Assembly: GCF_009389715.1 (NCBI RefSeq)
Contig: NC_052404.1
Coordinates: 11,354,480 to 11,418,479 of the forward strand
Direction of reading: 5' to 3'
Origin: Phoenix dactylifera
Taxonomy: Eukaryota > Streptophyta > Magnoliopsida > Arecales > Arecaceae
Length of the DNA stretch: 64,000 nt
Part shown: piece by piece, positions 47,060-58,529 of the stretch
Position numbering within the stretch: position 1 is the stretch's first letter
How the letters are laid out: every line of letters begins with the position of its first letter
Notes under the pieces: generated by a model
Seen by the model: only the letters and a program-made list of their open reading frames with translations
Database searches by the model: none
Told to the model about the DNA's origin: nothing
Program-made: the position numbers and the translations under genes

Positions 47060-49650
47060 GAGGGCTGTGCTTATGGATTAGTCTATGGTTTGTTTTGAAC
47101 CCTAGTTACTTGTTCAAAGGCCTCGCATCTGTATGAGGGAATGCTTTTGTGTCCGATCTTATACAGTAAATGTTACAGGTGAAATAATAAGTGAAGATTT
47201 TCTTGTAGTTGTATCTTTTTCGTATATTAAAAAAAACAACTGCTGTATCCTGTGCTCTTGGTTGATTTCCTGCTTGGGCTGATGCAGGTAGTGCATTGCA
47301 GCGGCACTCCAATTAGATGAATCTGGCCGAGTTTTTTTTCTTTTTTTTGGGTGTGTGCGCGCGTGTTTGATCGTTTGGGGACTTGGAATTGAATTGTTAT
47401 GAATGAACCTGCTCTTGGATTGATGTGTGGGGGTTGACGTGAAAGCATGTTGTTCATAATCCTTTCTGTTTCTGTTCGAGCAGATACCTATCGTTGGTAA
47501 TTTGGGTCTGTCCTGCTTGGGCGTTTTGATAACCCTAATTCAAGAACGATATAACCTCACTGAAGCATGTAGCAGCCAACAAGGATTGATAAGCCGAACG
47601 TTGCGCAAAGCCATGAATTGATATTTAAAGCTCTCCACTGAAGGCTTAGAACTCATCACATATATTATTAAACAACTTCTGAGCACTGTTATACAAAGAA
47701 AAAGTCCCGTAATCAAAATATTAGCTTAGCGATACCAACCAAAAAAAAGAAAAAGAAAAGTCCATGTTGATGTCAGACTTATATAGATGCTACTGTATTA
47801 CTAAGCTGATTTGGCATATTAGTATCGAATTAGTACAATATAATACATTTTGTACAGTTTGATTTAATATGGTATCACATATCTTGACATCAACAATATC
47901 TAGTAACATTTAGTAACATTTAAATGGAGGCTAATTCAGACTTCAGAAGATACTGATCTCTCTGATATTGATCATTAGAGAAGAATACAGAAAACAGCCT
48001 CCCCAACAAACATGACAAAAGAGAAAATTAATTCCATATAAAAGAAAGACATGAGAGAATTAATGTGCACAAAACAGTCTAAACGTCTTCGAAGATGTTA
48101 AAATCATCAATGAAAAGTGAGAAAAACAAATCTACATTTCAGAAAAATAATATTGAAAATCTAAATCTTGCACGGACACTTTGGAACTTAAAAAGGCCAC
48201 AGAAACTTGATCGCAAATTCAACCAGCAGAACACATGAAATTACAATTGGATCAGACGAGTACAGGAAAAAAAAAATGCAGTAATAATATAAAAGGATCT
48301 AGGCGGGAGCTAAAAAAACCAGCAAAGTAGAATTTGTATGTCACGAGGATCAGAGATGTTTATAAATATTCGGAAACAAATATAAACACCCATACAAGGA
48401 GTCAAGTAAATCCTAGTCAATAGTTTTTTTAAAAATATGGAATTTTGAATGAATCAACAGCTCAACTCCTAGTAGACTGCATACTGTACTTGATAGCAAG
48501 CTTATTTATAACTCAAAACACTAGATAGAAATTGGAAGCCTCTTGTCTCTCATGTGAAGGGCTGACAGCACAACCCTATACGTATCCCATTCTCTTTGGA
48601 AAGGAAGAAAGCCAGTTCCTTGCTCTTTTTTGGCAGGCACAACAAATAGCAAGTTCATTTTATAATAATTCAACTATTCAATTCTCGTTTCTCGTGAAAA
48701 GGCTTTTGCATAGCTTCAGTTCCATCGGCAGCTGAGGCCTGCCTGCAACAAGAACATCAAGAACCATGCTAGTAATACCATTCGAGACAACATTAATAAG
48801 CACAATGCTCATAATCCATAAAGGGCAGCAGTTCTTACAATTCCACTCAGAGGAAATCATTCTATAACCAAAGCCTGATCCATACTTTGCAATGTTCCAA
48901 ATCTATAGGATGCTGACAATTGATTTTAAAAAAATAAAAATAAAAAGAACTCGATCATGATTGGTCGACGAAAATGCATTGCTCTAACAACTTTCACCTC
49001 TCTGTAACAATCAGCCAAATAATATATAAGAAACCATTTAAAGCTTGAGGGTTGTTTGAAATATGCCAAGATATGCTCGAGTTTCCTTATCAAGGTTGAA
49101 GATCTTGTAAAACATCAGTATAATAAACATGTTATTGACTGATCCAGTCTGCAATCCTACCAGTGTGAAAAATAGAAACTAGCATTGCCTTGCAGGAAAT
49201 TTGCACCACTTTCAAAGCTACCTTAAGAAAATCAGTGATGTTTACAAAATCGAGCAAAAAAACATAATGTTTCTCTGAAAATCTTTCCTTTGTATGACAA
49301 ACCAATGGCAACCCATCCAACAATATTGATCAAAAGTAAACTAAATCTGTTTCTCCTTGAACCATGACGGCCTCCTTTAATATTATTGGAAGTCCTTCTA
49401 CAGATCAATCTCATATAAAATATCCAATCATCCCCATTCCCTGGCATTGGTGCACTTTATAGATTAAAAGAGCGTTGAATCTTACCTGCATTTTAGCATG
49501 ATGATTAAATGAAATCATTTCACTAACAAGGCAATAAGTCAGCATGGTGCCAATGTAGATTTTGTATCGATTAATGGTACATTGATCACCCTAGAGTTCT
49601 TTAAATCCAATGCTTTTCTAGGAGCAAAATCAACAAAGGTGGATTCGCAA
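47060..49650. other. HSP70 3' UTR and intergenic spacer
   Basis: The first roughly 200 bp form the HSP70 3' UTR, with AATAA-like signals near 47185 and 47225. The rest is AT-rich; no gene, RNA gene or transposon ends recognised. Confidence 0.45.
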
Positions 49651-49680
49651 GCATTAAGTATATTTGAAAGAATTTTTTTA

Positions 49681-51881
49681 ACACCCCAAATCCAGGACAT
49701 AATACAACTATGCTACCAAGGGATACAGCCCATGATAACACAAAGCCAATCATTACATTTAGCCCATAAATCCATCACAAATAAAATATCATAAAAGAAT
49801 TCAATTCCATCATCCATTAAATAACAAATTAAACACTGGTTTAGAGTATCTAAATCCAAATATAATTACCAAACCCATAATCTGCACTAATTATTAAGCT
49901 ACAAATTTATAACCAACTAATGAACTAAATTTCTGCTACAAAATCGCCAAGCTTTCGAATGCCAACTCCAAGCATGGACCATCCTTCATCCCTACTGGCC
50001 CTATTCGTCTATAGAGAGAAAAATAAAGATAGAAATATGTGAGCAACATAGCTCAGTAAGAAAATTTTACACTGCCTTACCGGATCAAGCATAAGTTTTT
50101 CCATATCAATGCATCGCTTAAAAAAAATAACAATATTGCAAATAAAGCATTTCATAGTACAATATATCAAATCAAATTATAAAGCAAAGCATGCATGAAC
50201 ACATCATCTATATTTCATGGGTCCAAGTTCATTTTACAAGTAAATTCATAAATCATTCTTCATGCCATTTAACCACATCGCAGTTCAAAATATTGCTCAC
50301 GGATATTCGTGCTAGTCACTTTATACCCGTGATAGGGACTGCGCTCGTAGTCGACAAATCCATGTTTCATATGCCAACTTTATACCTGCTAGCAGGGCCT
50401 GTGTTCGTACGGATGCGAGCTCTGGATGTCGATCTTTCCAATTTTAGGGATCATACATAGCTATTTGAGAGCCTTTAAGAAATATTCATATCTTTTCTTA
50501 AAACATACACATAGATAGATGAAAAACACTGAATGGCATGATCAGATACAAAGCTATTTTTGTTAAAATATTCATGAAGCTATTTTTCATAATAAAGCAT
50601 GATTTTCACAACATATATGTCAATCCATAATTTTAAGAAAAACATGATATTTCGATTAGCAATTCTTATGCAGAAAAAGCATGATAATTTGACAAATAAT
50701 AAACAGTGTAAGATCTATTTCTTTCACCTTAGATCGTCAAACATCACTAAGTAAATCTATTAACCCTATTTAAAATATTAAAAGCGAAATTAATTTATGT
50801 CCAATGATTTTAATAGAATTAAAATAATAAAAAAAAGGGGATGATTGGTCGGGTGATAGAGTACATCGGCTTCAGGCAGGTCAGGTTTAAGCAACTCGAT
50901 CAATGAATCATAGCGTATGGACTTGATGAGAGCCAAAATCAATGGGTTCCATATATACTTAACATCAGTCCAGTATGTGGCCTGGCACTAGGGTAGTTTA
51001 GGGTCACTTTCCAGGGATCAACTCGAGTTCATAAATCAGATCGATGGGATCCTATACTAGGATCCATAAGGTTGTTAAGAGAGACAAGAAGATGAGAGAG
51101 AAAGAAGAGAGACAATAAGAGAGAGAAAGGGATGGGCTCTCTCCTCTTCTTCTTTTCTTCTTTCTTTCTTTCTTTTTTTCTTGGTAAATAGAGGAAGGTA
51201 GTGGGTGGACCAGTGGATGTTGTGGTCATGGTCCGGCGAGGTGGCAACCGAAGGGGGTGGCAGATGGTGGAGAGCAACCGGCGGTGGTGGCCGGCCGAAT
51301 TCAACCCAAAAATAGGGCCGAGAAGGATGATTATTGGCTCAGTTGTACTCGGATCCTAGCCCGCTCGCCGATGGCTAGGAGGTCTAGCTTCGACTAGGGA
51401 CCAGCATGGGGAAGCGGCCAAGGGCTTCGGCGATGAACATCGGCGACAAAGATGGCCGAGAAAAAGGAGAAACAAATCGAAAAATAGGAGAAGTAGAGTT
51501 CTGCTGATTTTCGGCGAATATTTCGCTTGCGACAGTCGTTTAAGGCCGTGGAAGAAAGAGAGAACAAAGGGGAAGAAGATCAGGGCCTTACCTTGGCTCC
51601 GGCCTCAATTTCCAGCGGGTATGGTGCCCGGATGCTGTGATTTCGAAGAGAGAAAAGAGAAAGAAGGAAGCTCGATGTGGAGGACCAGGAGAGGTGGGGA
51701 GGTGTTTATATATAGAGGAGTCCTAAGGCTCCGATGGCCCTATGCCTCCGACTCTTAGTCGAAGTCGCCAAAGAGGAACAAGGCTCTCTTTGAGAGTTTT
51801 CCACTTCCTATCACGTGCATGACATGCGAGCCAGCAATGGGCTAGGCCGATCAAGTGGATCAGATCTGGACCGGGCCTTCA
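49681..51881. mobile_element. LTR-like insertion bracketed by a long direct repeat
   Basis: About 2.2 kb is enclosed by 29-bp direct repeats (49652-49680 and about 51882-51910, 27 of 29 matching). On the minus strand it starts TGAAGGCCCGG, has a TATA box (ctatatataaac) and a leader near 51715, and ends ggatttggggtgtta. These features resemble a solo LTR. No gag, pol or RT coding sequence was found; the open frame at 51029-51304 is low-complexity. A 29-bp repeat is far longer than the 4-6 bp made by retroviral-type integration, so the origin is uncertain. Confidence 0.5.
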
Positions 51882-52044
51882 CATTAAGTATATTTAAAAG
51901 AAGTTTTTTTAAAGAATCCATCCAGCCATCTTCATGACTTCAAAACTTCAAGTGGAAAAGGTTAAGAAAACAAGCAAGCCCTTTAAATTTCATGATTCTT
52001 GAATCCCTGACAAACAAAAATATGCAAACTCCGTCCGTCAAAAA

Positions 52045-52156
52045 TCTACTATAACTACACTGCATAAATACTATCAACTTCTCAGCTCCAACTCATAAAG
52101 TCTATTATAACTATGCTGCATACTTACTATCAACTTCTCAGCTCCAACCAATAAAT
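52045..52156. repeat. 56-bp tandem duplication
   Basis: Two adjacent copies beginning tctactataactac and tctattataactat share atcaacttctcagctccaac. They differ at about eight positions. Confidence 0.8.
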
Positions 52157-52323
52157 AAAGTCTTGCCTACAAACACTCTCCCCGTGAAGTAGCAAGGGGT
52201 GATCCACAAGCAACCCAGCACCAAGCATGCCATTTATGTGAGTTTATGTCAATATTAAATACAATGTTCCTCAAGAAATCAGCAATCCTATTGGAAAAAG
52301 GCTGAGTTATCATTAACATCATT

Positions 52324-52333
<10 letters not shown>

Positions 52334-52358
<25 letters not shown>

Positions 52359-52359
52359 G
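52334..52359 (+). repeat. 26-base G homopolymer
   Basis: 26 consecutive G preceded by a 12-base T run and one C, in intergenic DNA. Confidence 0.95.
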
Positions 52360-52369
52360 AACATAATTA

Positions 52370-54500
52370 TCCTCCTTCCACTAGGTATCCCTACATCTCT
52401 AAATGATGGCCATCAGCACAAATCAAAATCATTCCTCATTTAAGTTTTTCCTCAACTTGTATCCTTGGGAAGGTCTCCTCCTCCAATAAATCAGGTTCAA
52501 GAATCCTGCCAAAATGCTGACCAAACTTAAAGGTTATCCATCAACCAAACCAATCTCTTAAAAGTCCATGACTTCAAATATAAGATATAAAACCTGAAGG
52601 AGTCCAATTTTACAAAAATGTCAAATCAAGAACAGATCCTACAACAACCCAATCATTGCTCCTTAATATGAAAATTGACCAGAACCCTCAGGTTCAGATC
52701 CCAAAAGCCCAATTAGTTCACACACAGGCACATGAATACGAATGCAGAGAGTCTTGCGAAATTACATATAGATGAATGACCTTAATCAACAATAACACCT
52801 TACCAAATAGCATATCCAACAGGAAGATACTAAAGTTAGAATGCACCCACAAATATACATATAATCACCAACTAAATTAGGCCCCAACATTTGGACCCAT
52901 TTGACGAATATAAGATCATGAGAATCCAAATTTTGAGCGATGAGATATGATATGCAAATTTATTAATTGAAATTGATGTTGATCTATAGATCAGAGTGCC
53001 CGTCAGTTCCATTTTGCACCAAATATACACTCTTCTCCATATTGTCGAACCAATTTTCTTCTATTTATTGGTTAAGACCAGATGTCATGGCATACAATTA
53101 ATTCTTATCTTTAATGTTTTGACCTACCTAAAAGCATCTATATTATGCCCATGTTTCAAGATATTTCAAAACCAAACATTTCATCAAAAACGCATAACTC
53201 TAAACCAAATCTCATGATACATTAATTTTGTCAATGAAATCAAAATACAAATGAGCTCGGTGGATAGGTAACAGCTAAAATTCATATTCTTGCTAAGAGC
53301 AACTGCACAAAGACCTAACTATGTAGCAATGAATAACGGACTTCAATTCCATGATCATGAGATAACAGGAGGCACACTGATGCTGCATAACTGAAAGTGT
53401 CAGTGAATGATAGACTATATCAAAGTAATATCCATGCAATGAGCACGATGTAACTGCGCATCTAAAAGAATCCAAGAAAACCCTTTAATACATACATTGT
53501 ACAGCAAAGGTACCTTCAAACATATGATCAGAATGTTCTATCATCCAGAGAGTGAATAGACGAGAAAAGAATGAACCATGCAATCATCCAAGTAATCTCT
53601 ACTCTCAGAAAAGTGGATGGTTATAAAGCAAAACAACATGCATACATGCATATAGTGGGTGCATCCATTGGCAAAGAAGATGCGCACACAACTAAGGAAA
53701 AATAATCCCAAGTAACTGCTAAGATGCCACCATTTTAGTGGACCACCACAATCATTAGAGATGAGATGGAAAAAATAGATAGTCAAGCAACTACAATCAT
53801 CTAACTTTAAATAAGCACAAAAATTGCATTAGAAACTAAACAGGAGTCTTGTTGATTGTGTCATAAATGTTCTACAAAATAATCAGAGTATACAGGTCAT
53901 CTACATAATATCCAAGATGTAAGAAGAAAATGTGCAACCTGAATTCAAGGTGATATTCACTGTTTGGTTCCATTGAGAGAGACAATACCTTCAAAAATCC
54001 CAACACCATTTACCATTTTGTTTCCACCAAACGAAATAGAAATAATTTCTTCAAAAAATTCCAACATCACATTAACAAACTTTCTTGATACACTTCCAAA
54101 TATGAATGTCTATACAAATTTTGCCTGATCATGTTCTGTAGAATACTTTGTGGGATGGCGAACACCAACATATCTATCGATGCAAAAGATGCAGAAACTT
54201 GTGCCTACAAAATGATCAGATAAAGTACAATAAGAAAATTATGCAATCTTATCTTGCTTCCTGACATCAAAACATAAGCATAAAAAGGCCGAGAGGGTAG
54301 CTCAAACCCTTACCATTTTCCTTTAGAACCTCAAGTGTGCAAGTAGCACTGATGTGATCCCAACAGCAAAACATGATAGAGCACCAAAGCAGTCAGCAAA
54401 ACTAAGTTGCAAAAGAAAGTGTGTATGGTAAGGGTGCACTTTCATTTTATAGATTTTCTTTTATGATTCAGAGTTAGTAACCAATAGATCTGACCGATGG
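52370..54500. other. Intergenic region, no gene seen
   Basis: AT-rich spacer ending in the likely 3' UTR of the HSP20-like gene. No coding match or transposon ends recognised. Confidence 0.4.
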
Positions 54501-54533
54501 CAACCACCCATACACATTAAAAGCGCTGCCTTG

Positions 54534-56129
54534 TCAAGTCAGCAGAAGTTCATTCGCCCCAAGATGAGGCGGGCGCATGCAGACATGAACTTCATGCTCT
54601 TCTGGACCGACACGGTGTTTAGGGACCATTATCTCGAGCACGGTACCAGACTCATCATAGTATGCTTCCAACTTGGCATCTTCTGGAATGCGCGTGGCCA
54701 GAGGTATTTCTCTTACGAACTCCCCTGGTGGGCAGTGCTCAGGAGAAGGGTCTGTTAGCTTGAATGTTCTATCATGTCTCTTTATATAAAGATTCCGGGC
54801 AGTGCTGACACATGATATCTTCACTATCCCGCGAGTAAGACTGTTCCTCCAGGAGACCTTCACCCTCTGTTGATCAGAGAACGGCAAGCTAACCACTATC
54901 AGGTATCCCTCATCATCCTCATATATAGTCTTTGCGGCAGTAACCGGGCCATATGCACGCCTCATCACACCACTAAACTCATTTAGCCATGGTACTGGTT
55001 CGACTGGGTGCACATCAATATCTTGGGACCTGTCTAAATAAGAATTATTCGGCAAGCAACCATCTTCCTCCATCCCATGTGGGAAGAAATCCTTCCTACG
55101 TTTCGTGCACATAGTGGAGACATCAGTTCCATCCCCACCAGAATGATTTGATGATGGTTGTGTCGATAAATTCAGACCCGAGCCATTAAGCAACCTCCTT
55201 GGATGGGGATGTGAAGTATTCTTTAACAGCAGAGGTGGTTTCTCAAGCTCAAAGTCGGTGTTGGGAAGATTCCTCCATGACCCAAAATCGCAGGCCTCGA
55301 GCGGGATCGAGAAATTGACGTCCCTTCCTGTGAGCTCCATCCACTTCTTGCAATCAACCTCAGAGACCACTGAGAGATTAGGTGACCTTACGACCTCAAT
55401 CCCGTGCACGCACTGCGGGTTCGACAGGCCCCTGTACTGCTTGCGCTGCATCCGGTGGGAACGGACAAAGCCCTTGTCAACGCTGAAAGGGAACTGGGGC
55501 TCGCCGAGGCGGGAGTGCCCGTTCATGTAGCTCCTCAGCTGCATCTTTCCAAGCGCATTCTCTGGCCTCTCCTTAAAGACCCACATGTACATGTTCTCCA
55601 TGTCATGCTGGACCATGAACACCTCGAGCCGGAGGTCAGACTTGTCGAAGCCTGCAACACCGTTTGCATCCCGGATGCTCTTGGCCTTGGATTTCTCCGA
55701 GAGAACAGGCTTGAAGTAGAAATTGAAGAAGAACCAGGCACCCCAGATGCTATCCCCTCTCTTGGCGCACTTCCGGGAACCAGCAGCGGCAACCACAACA
55801 GCACTGCAACCGGACTTGGGGAGGCTGAGGACGGCCTCGGTCTCGGAGATCTGGGGGCCGAGGCCAACGTCAAGGATGTCACAGGAGTCGGAGCTCCAGG
55901 ACTGCGGCGGAGGGGAGCGCTCGGCCGAGAGGGGAAGGTTGATGTCGGGCGGCCGGGATAGGACCATCTGCTGGCGCTGCTGGATCATGAGCTCCCGGTC
56001 GCAGTCGTCGTGGACGAAGGCGGCGGCCGCGACGGCCAGCGGTGGGGCGCCGCCGCTGGGGTCCATAGAGAGAAGGGTGGACGGGTGGTGGTTCTCCATG
56101 GACAAGGTGGTGAGGAGGGGCTCCCCCAT
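54534..56129 (-). CDS. HSP20-like chaperone superfamily protein (At5g02480-like)
   Basis: This 531-residue protein is encoded in one exon, with start ATG at 56129 and stop TGA 54536-54534. It opens with MGEPLLTTLSMENHHPSTLL, the family start. Next come PDINLPLSAERSPPP and CDILDVGLG, a conserved block WGAWFFFNFYFKPVLSEKSK to FMVQHDMENMYMWVFKERPE, and RSYMNGHSRLGE. The C-terminal part (about residues 395-510) is an alpha-crystallin/p23-like fold: KTIYEDDEGYLIVVSLPFSD, VKVSWRNSL, then LEAYYDESGTVLEIMVPKHR. It is much longer than true small heat shock proteins and lacks a clear I-x-I tail, so it is a relative, not a classical sHSP. Its biological role is not established. No transit peptide or membrane segment is seen. 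The frame is intact. Confidence 0.9.
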   Translation of the reverse strand: MGEPLLTTLSMENHHPSTLLSMDPSGGAPPLAVAAAAFVHDDCDRELMIQQRQQMVLSRPPDINLPLSAERSPPPQSWSSDSCDILDVGLGPQISETEAVLSLPKSGCSAVVVAAAGSRKCAKRGDSIWGAWFFFNFYFKPVLSEKSKAKSIRDANGVAGFDKSDLRLEVFMVQHDMENMYMWVFKERPENALGKMQLRSYMNGHSRLGEPQFPFSVDKGFVRSHRMQRKQYRGLSNPQCVHGIEVVRSPNLSVVSEVDCKKWMELTGRDVNFSIPLEACDFGSWRNLPNTDFELEKPPLLLKNTSHPHPRRLLNGSGLNLSTQPSSNHSGGDGTDVSTMCTKRRKDFFPHGMEEDGCLPNNSYLDRSQDIDVHPVEPVPWLNEFSGVMRRAYGPVTAAKTIYEDDEGYLIVVSLPFSDQQRVKVSWRNSLTRGIVKISCVSTARNLYIKRHDRTFKLTDPSPEHCPPGEFVREIPLATRIPEDAKLEAYYDESGTVLEIMVPKHRVGPEEHEVHVCMRPPHLGANELLLT

Positions 56130-57180
56130 GGTGGCGGTAGCGCAGTCTGTCTCGTCCCTCTCCGTGCTTGCTTATCACCTCCTCCTCCTCCTCTTTGTCT
56201 TCCTCCTCTGCACCCTATCTATCTGGCAGGTTTCGAATTCCAACACATCCAGCAACAGCATCCCAATAAAAACCCTCACAAATCCATTCCATAAAAAATC
56301 CCAGCACCACCAACCCCTAACAATTCAATTCAAAAGAACCCCATCCAAAAAAAAAAAAACCCAATTTTTTTGTTCTTTTAGTCAATCAAAAATCCCAACT
56401 TTAACCAAAAAATTGCTTTTCTTTCCGTTAGAATCGCCGATTCCTCAAACGAGAAAACAAACCCTAGAACCAGGAATCCAGCGAATCAGATTGAAGGCGA
56501 GATCTTTATCGATCCGCGGCTATAGAATCCCCCGAAACCCTCCGAAGACGGGAGGGAAAAGCCGAATCAAAGAGATCAGACCCATCTAACTATGGGCGTA
56601 TCCGAGAGATGGCGAGAGAAGGAGAGAGAGACAAGAAAAAGAATCGGAAACCCTAATCCTATTCCTGACCTAGAAAACGGATGTGGTTACCTTTTGGGGG
56701 GTTCGACTCCCCGAGAGGAGGAGTCCTCCCGAAGCTTCAACGGCGTCCGGCGTCTCCATTCCCGGTTTTCCGTCAAGGTTAACAGATGAATGGGCCTTCG
56801 GTATGGGGAACAAAGAAGAAGAAGAGGGGAGGAGGAGGAGGAGGGAGAAAGGAATATCGGGGTCTCCGTTTAAGAAACCGTGCCCTCGGTTCCGGCCTGC
56901 ACCAGATGACACCGCGGCCCGCCGTTACTTGACGGTGACGGCAAACTGTTCAATTTTTTCTTTGGGAAACCTTTTAATTTTCTTTTTTTCTAATAGTTAT
57001 ATTATATATATATATATATTGGTCGTTGGTGGTGTATATGATCGACAAGTCAACGTCGTTATCTCAGCGCTTGCTTCTTTCCTTCTCCTCTCTCCTATTG
57101 TGACCAAGCTTTGGTCGGTCAAAAGAAGCTCTCTCGCTTTCTCTCTCTAAATAAGAGAGCACGCTTTTAGATCTCCTTCA
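56130..57180. other. 5' UTR and promoter of the HSP20-like gene
   Basis: CT-rich on the plus strand next to the ATG, with gggtttc-type motifs around 56460-56560 and a GA-rich stretch at 56815-56850. A (TA)n run lies at about 57000-57018. A 5'-UTR intron is possible but not demonstrated. Plus-strand ORFs here are shadows. Confidence 0.45.
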
Positions 57181-57399
57181 GCATCTATCATAGCGGTGGC
57201 GGTGGACCTTGGGAATTATCTGAACGCCATGAGCTCTCCTGTTTGTCGCAATATAGGGTATTGTGCTCCAGATGCCTTCATGAACGTACATAAGATTTAC
57301 TACACAACCAAAAATTAGCAAGTTAATCATGTTTTAAAATGGATAGCACATACATTTACTCATGTTTGTAAATGATAAATTTAATAAATATATATAAGC

Positions 57400-57565
57400 T
57401 TGGTATGCCGTACCGGTTTTAATTGAATGGTACAGAGCATATCATACCATATCGATTCATTATCGGTATTCGATACATATAGCGTACCGATATTCGGTAT
57501 ACCAAAAAAAAATCTGTACCATACCGGTACTTTGATAGTGCAGCACCGATATGAAGTTCGATATC
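57400..57565. repeat. GGTACCGGTAC-type motif cluster
   Basis: Many overlapping near-palindromic motifs such as gtaccggt, tatcggtattcgatac, cgtaccgatattcggtata and accataccggtac are packed in about 160 bp. It is likely an AT/CG palindromic dispersed repeat; the family is unknown to me. Confidence 0.45.
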
Positions 57566-57682
57566 GAGACAGTAAGCCTTCTATATAGGAGCATTCTCAA
57601 CCTTTCATAAACTTCCCGATTATCATATATTATAACAAAGAGAGAATGTATTGCAAAAAGAAGAAAAGGAGAAACTTAAATT

Positions 57683-57716
57683 AGATAAAGCAGAGAGAGA
57701 GAGAGAGAGAGAGAGA
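57683..57716 (+). repeat. (GA)n microsatellite
   Basis: An uninterrupted run of GA dinucleotides of about 34 bp in intergenic DNA. Confidence 0.85.
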
Positions 57717-58352
57717 AAAGATTTCAAAACGGAAAGCTGAACGGATGACGAATTTATTCATTTTTGACAAATAACGGCAGAATATATTATGTGGCTGCTA
57801 AGTCTTATTCAATACCAGTAGGTAGAGGAATACATATCCTTGGACAAAAGATAGCTTCCCTTCACACGAAAAATTATTATACAATTGAATTTAACATGGA
57901 AGAGTTATTTGATAAGAACATATAAATAAGTAGCTTTATTATAGACACTTCCTGTTGATATTTTTTTTTTATCTTGTCTTTTTTTTTATATAAGTGAAAA
58001 ATATATAGTTCTTACACTCTTCACCATGCTTTATATGATATCTTGATTCTACAAAAATGAGAAGGGATTTTACACTGCAGTCCATTCTTGACATATATTC
58101 ATAGGCCCTAAGACATTACAAGAAAGATTGTTTAAAGTGCAGCTCCATCAGTTAATAGGTCTAAGCATGAACATAAGCCAAATATTTTGCTAATTACCAC
58201 ACTAAGAGAATTTACCTGGTTCCTCATTAAGACATGTCTCATGGACATTGCTAAAATCTTGATAATCTGCTATTGGATATCAAAAAAAATATCCAACTAT
58301 ATAGAAAGGCTAGCATTTGATACGCCTAGTGATCCTTATGCCACACCCCTCT

Positions 58353-58507
58353 TTTTTTTTTTTTGGTTAAAAAAAAGGGAGGGGGGAGGAAGGGACAAGC
58401 CCACCCCTACGTAGCAGCTTCTATTGGGCCCCCGCCTGCTCGTTTTGAACTTGGAACCACTTGGTTGGAAGCAAACGCCCCGTTCTAACTGAGCTACCAC
58501 CTTGGTG
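58353..58507 (-). mobile_element. tRNA-derived SINE
   Basis: The minus-strand copy starts CCACCAAGGTGGTAGCTCAG. It contains a pol III A-box (GTAGCTCAGTTA) and, about 40 bp on, a B-box-like aagttcaaaacg. It ends in an A-rich tail. It is flanked by 13-bp target duplications, gccacacccctct (58340-58352) and gccgcacccctct (58508-58520), with one mismatch. The length of about 155 bp, internal promoter, tail and target duplications are all as expected for a plant SINE. The B-box is imperfect, and CpG decay could explain this. Confidence 0.82.
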
Positions 58508-58529
58508 GCCGCACCCCTCTTCTTGGAAA

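Noticed and set aside
55404-56589. Plus-strand open frames of 185 and 288 codons
   Set aside because: They are antisense to the intact HSP20-like gene and its 5' UTR; the second ends in low-complexity leader sequence.
56690-56720. ggggttcgactccccgag, resembling a tRNA T-arm
   Set aside because: No D-arm or anticodon arm can be fitted upstream, and the sequence is explained as 5' UTR of the HSP20-like gene.
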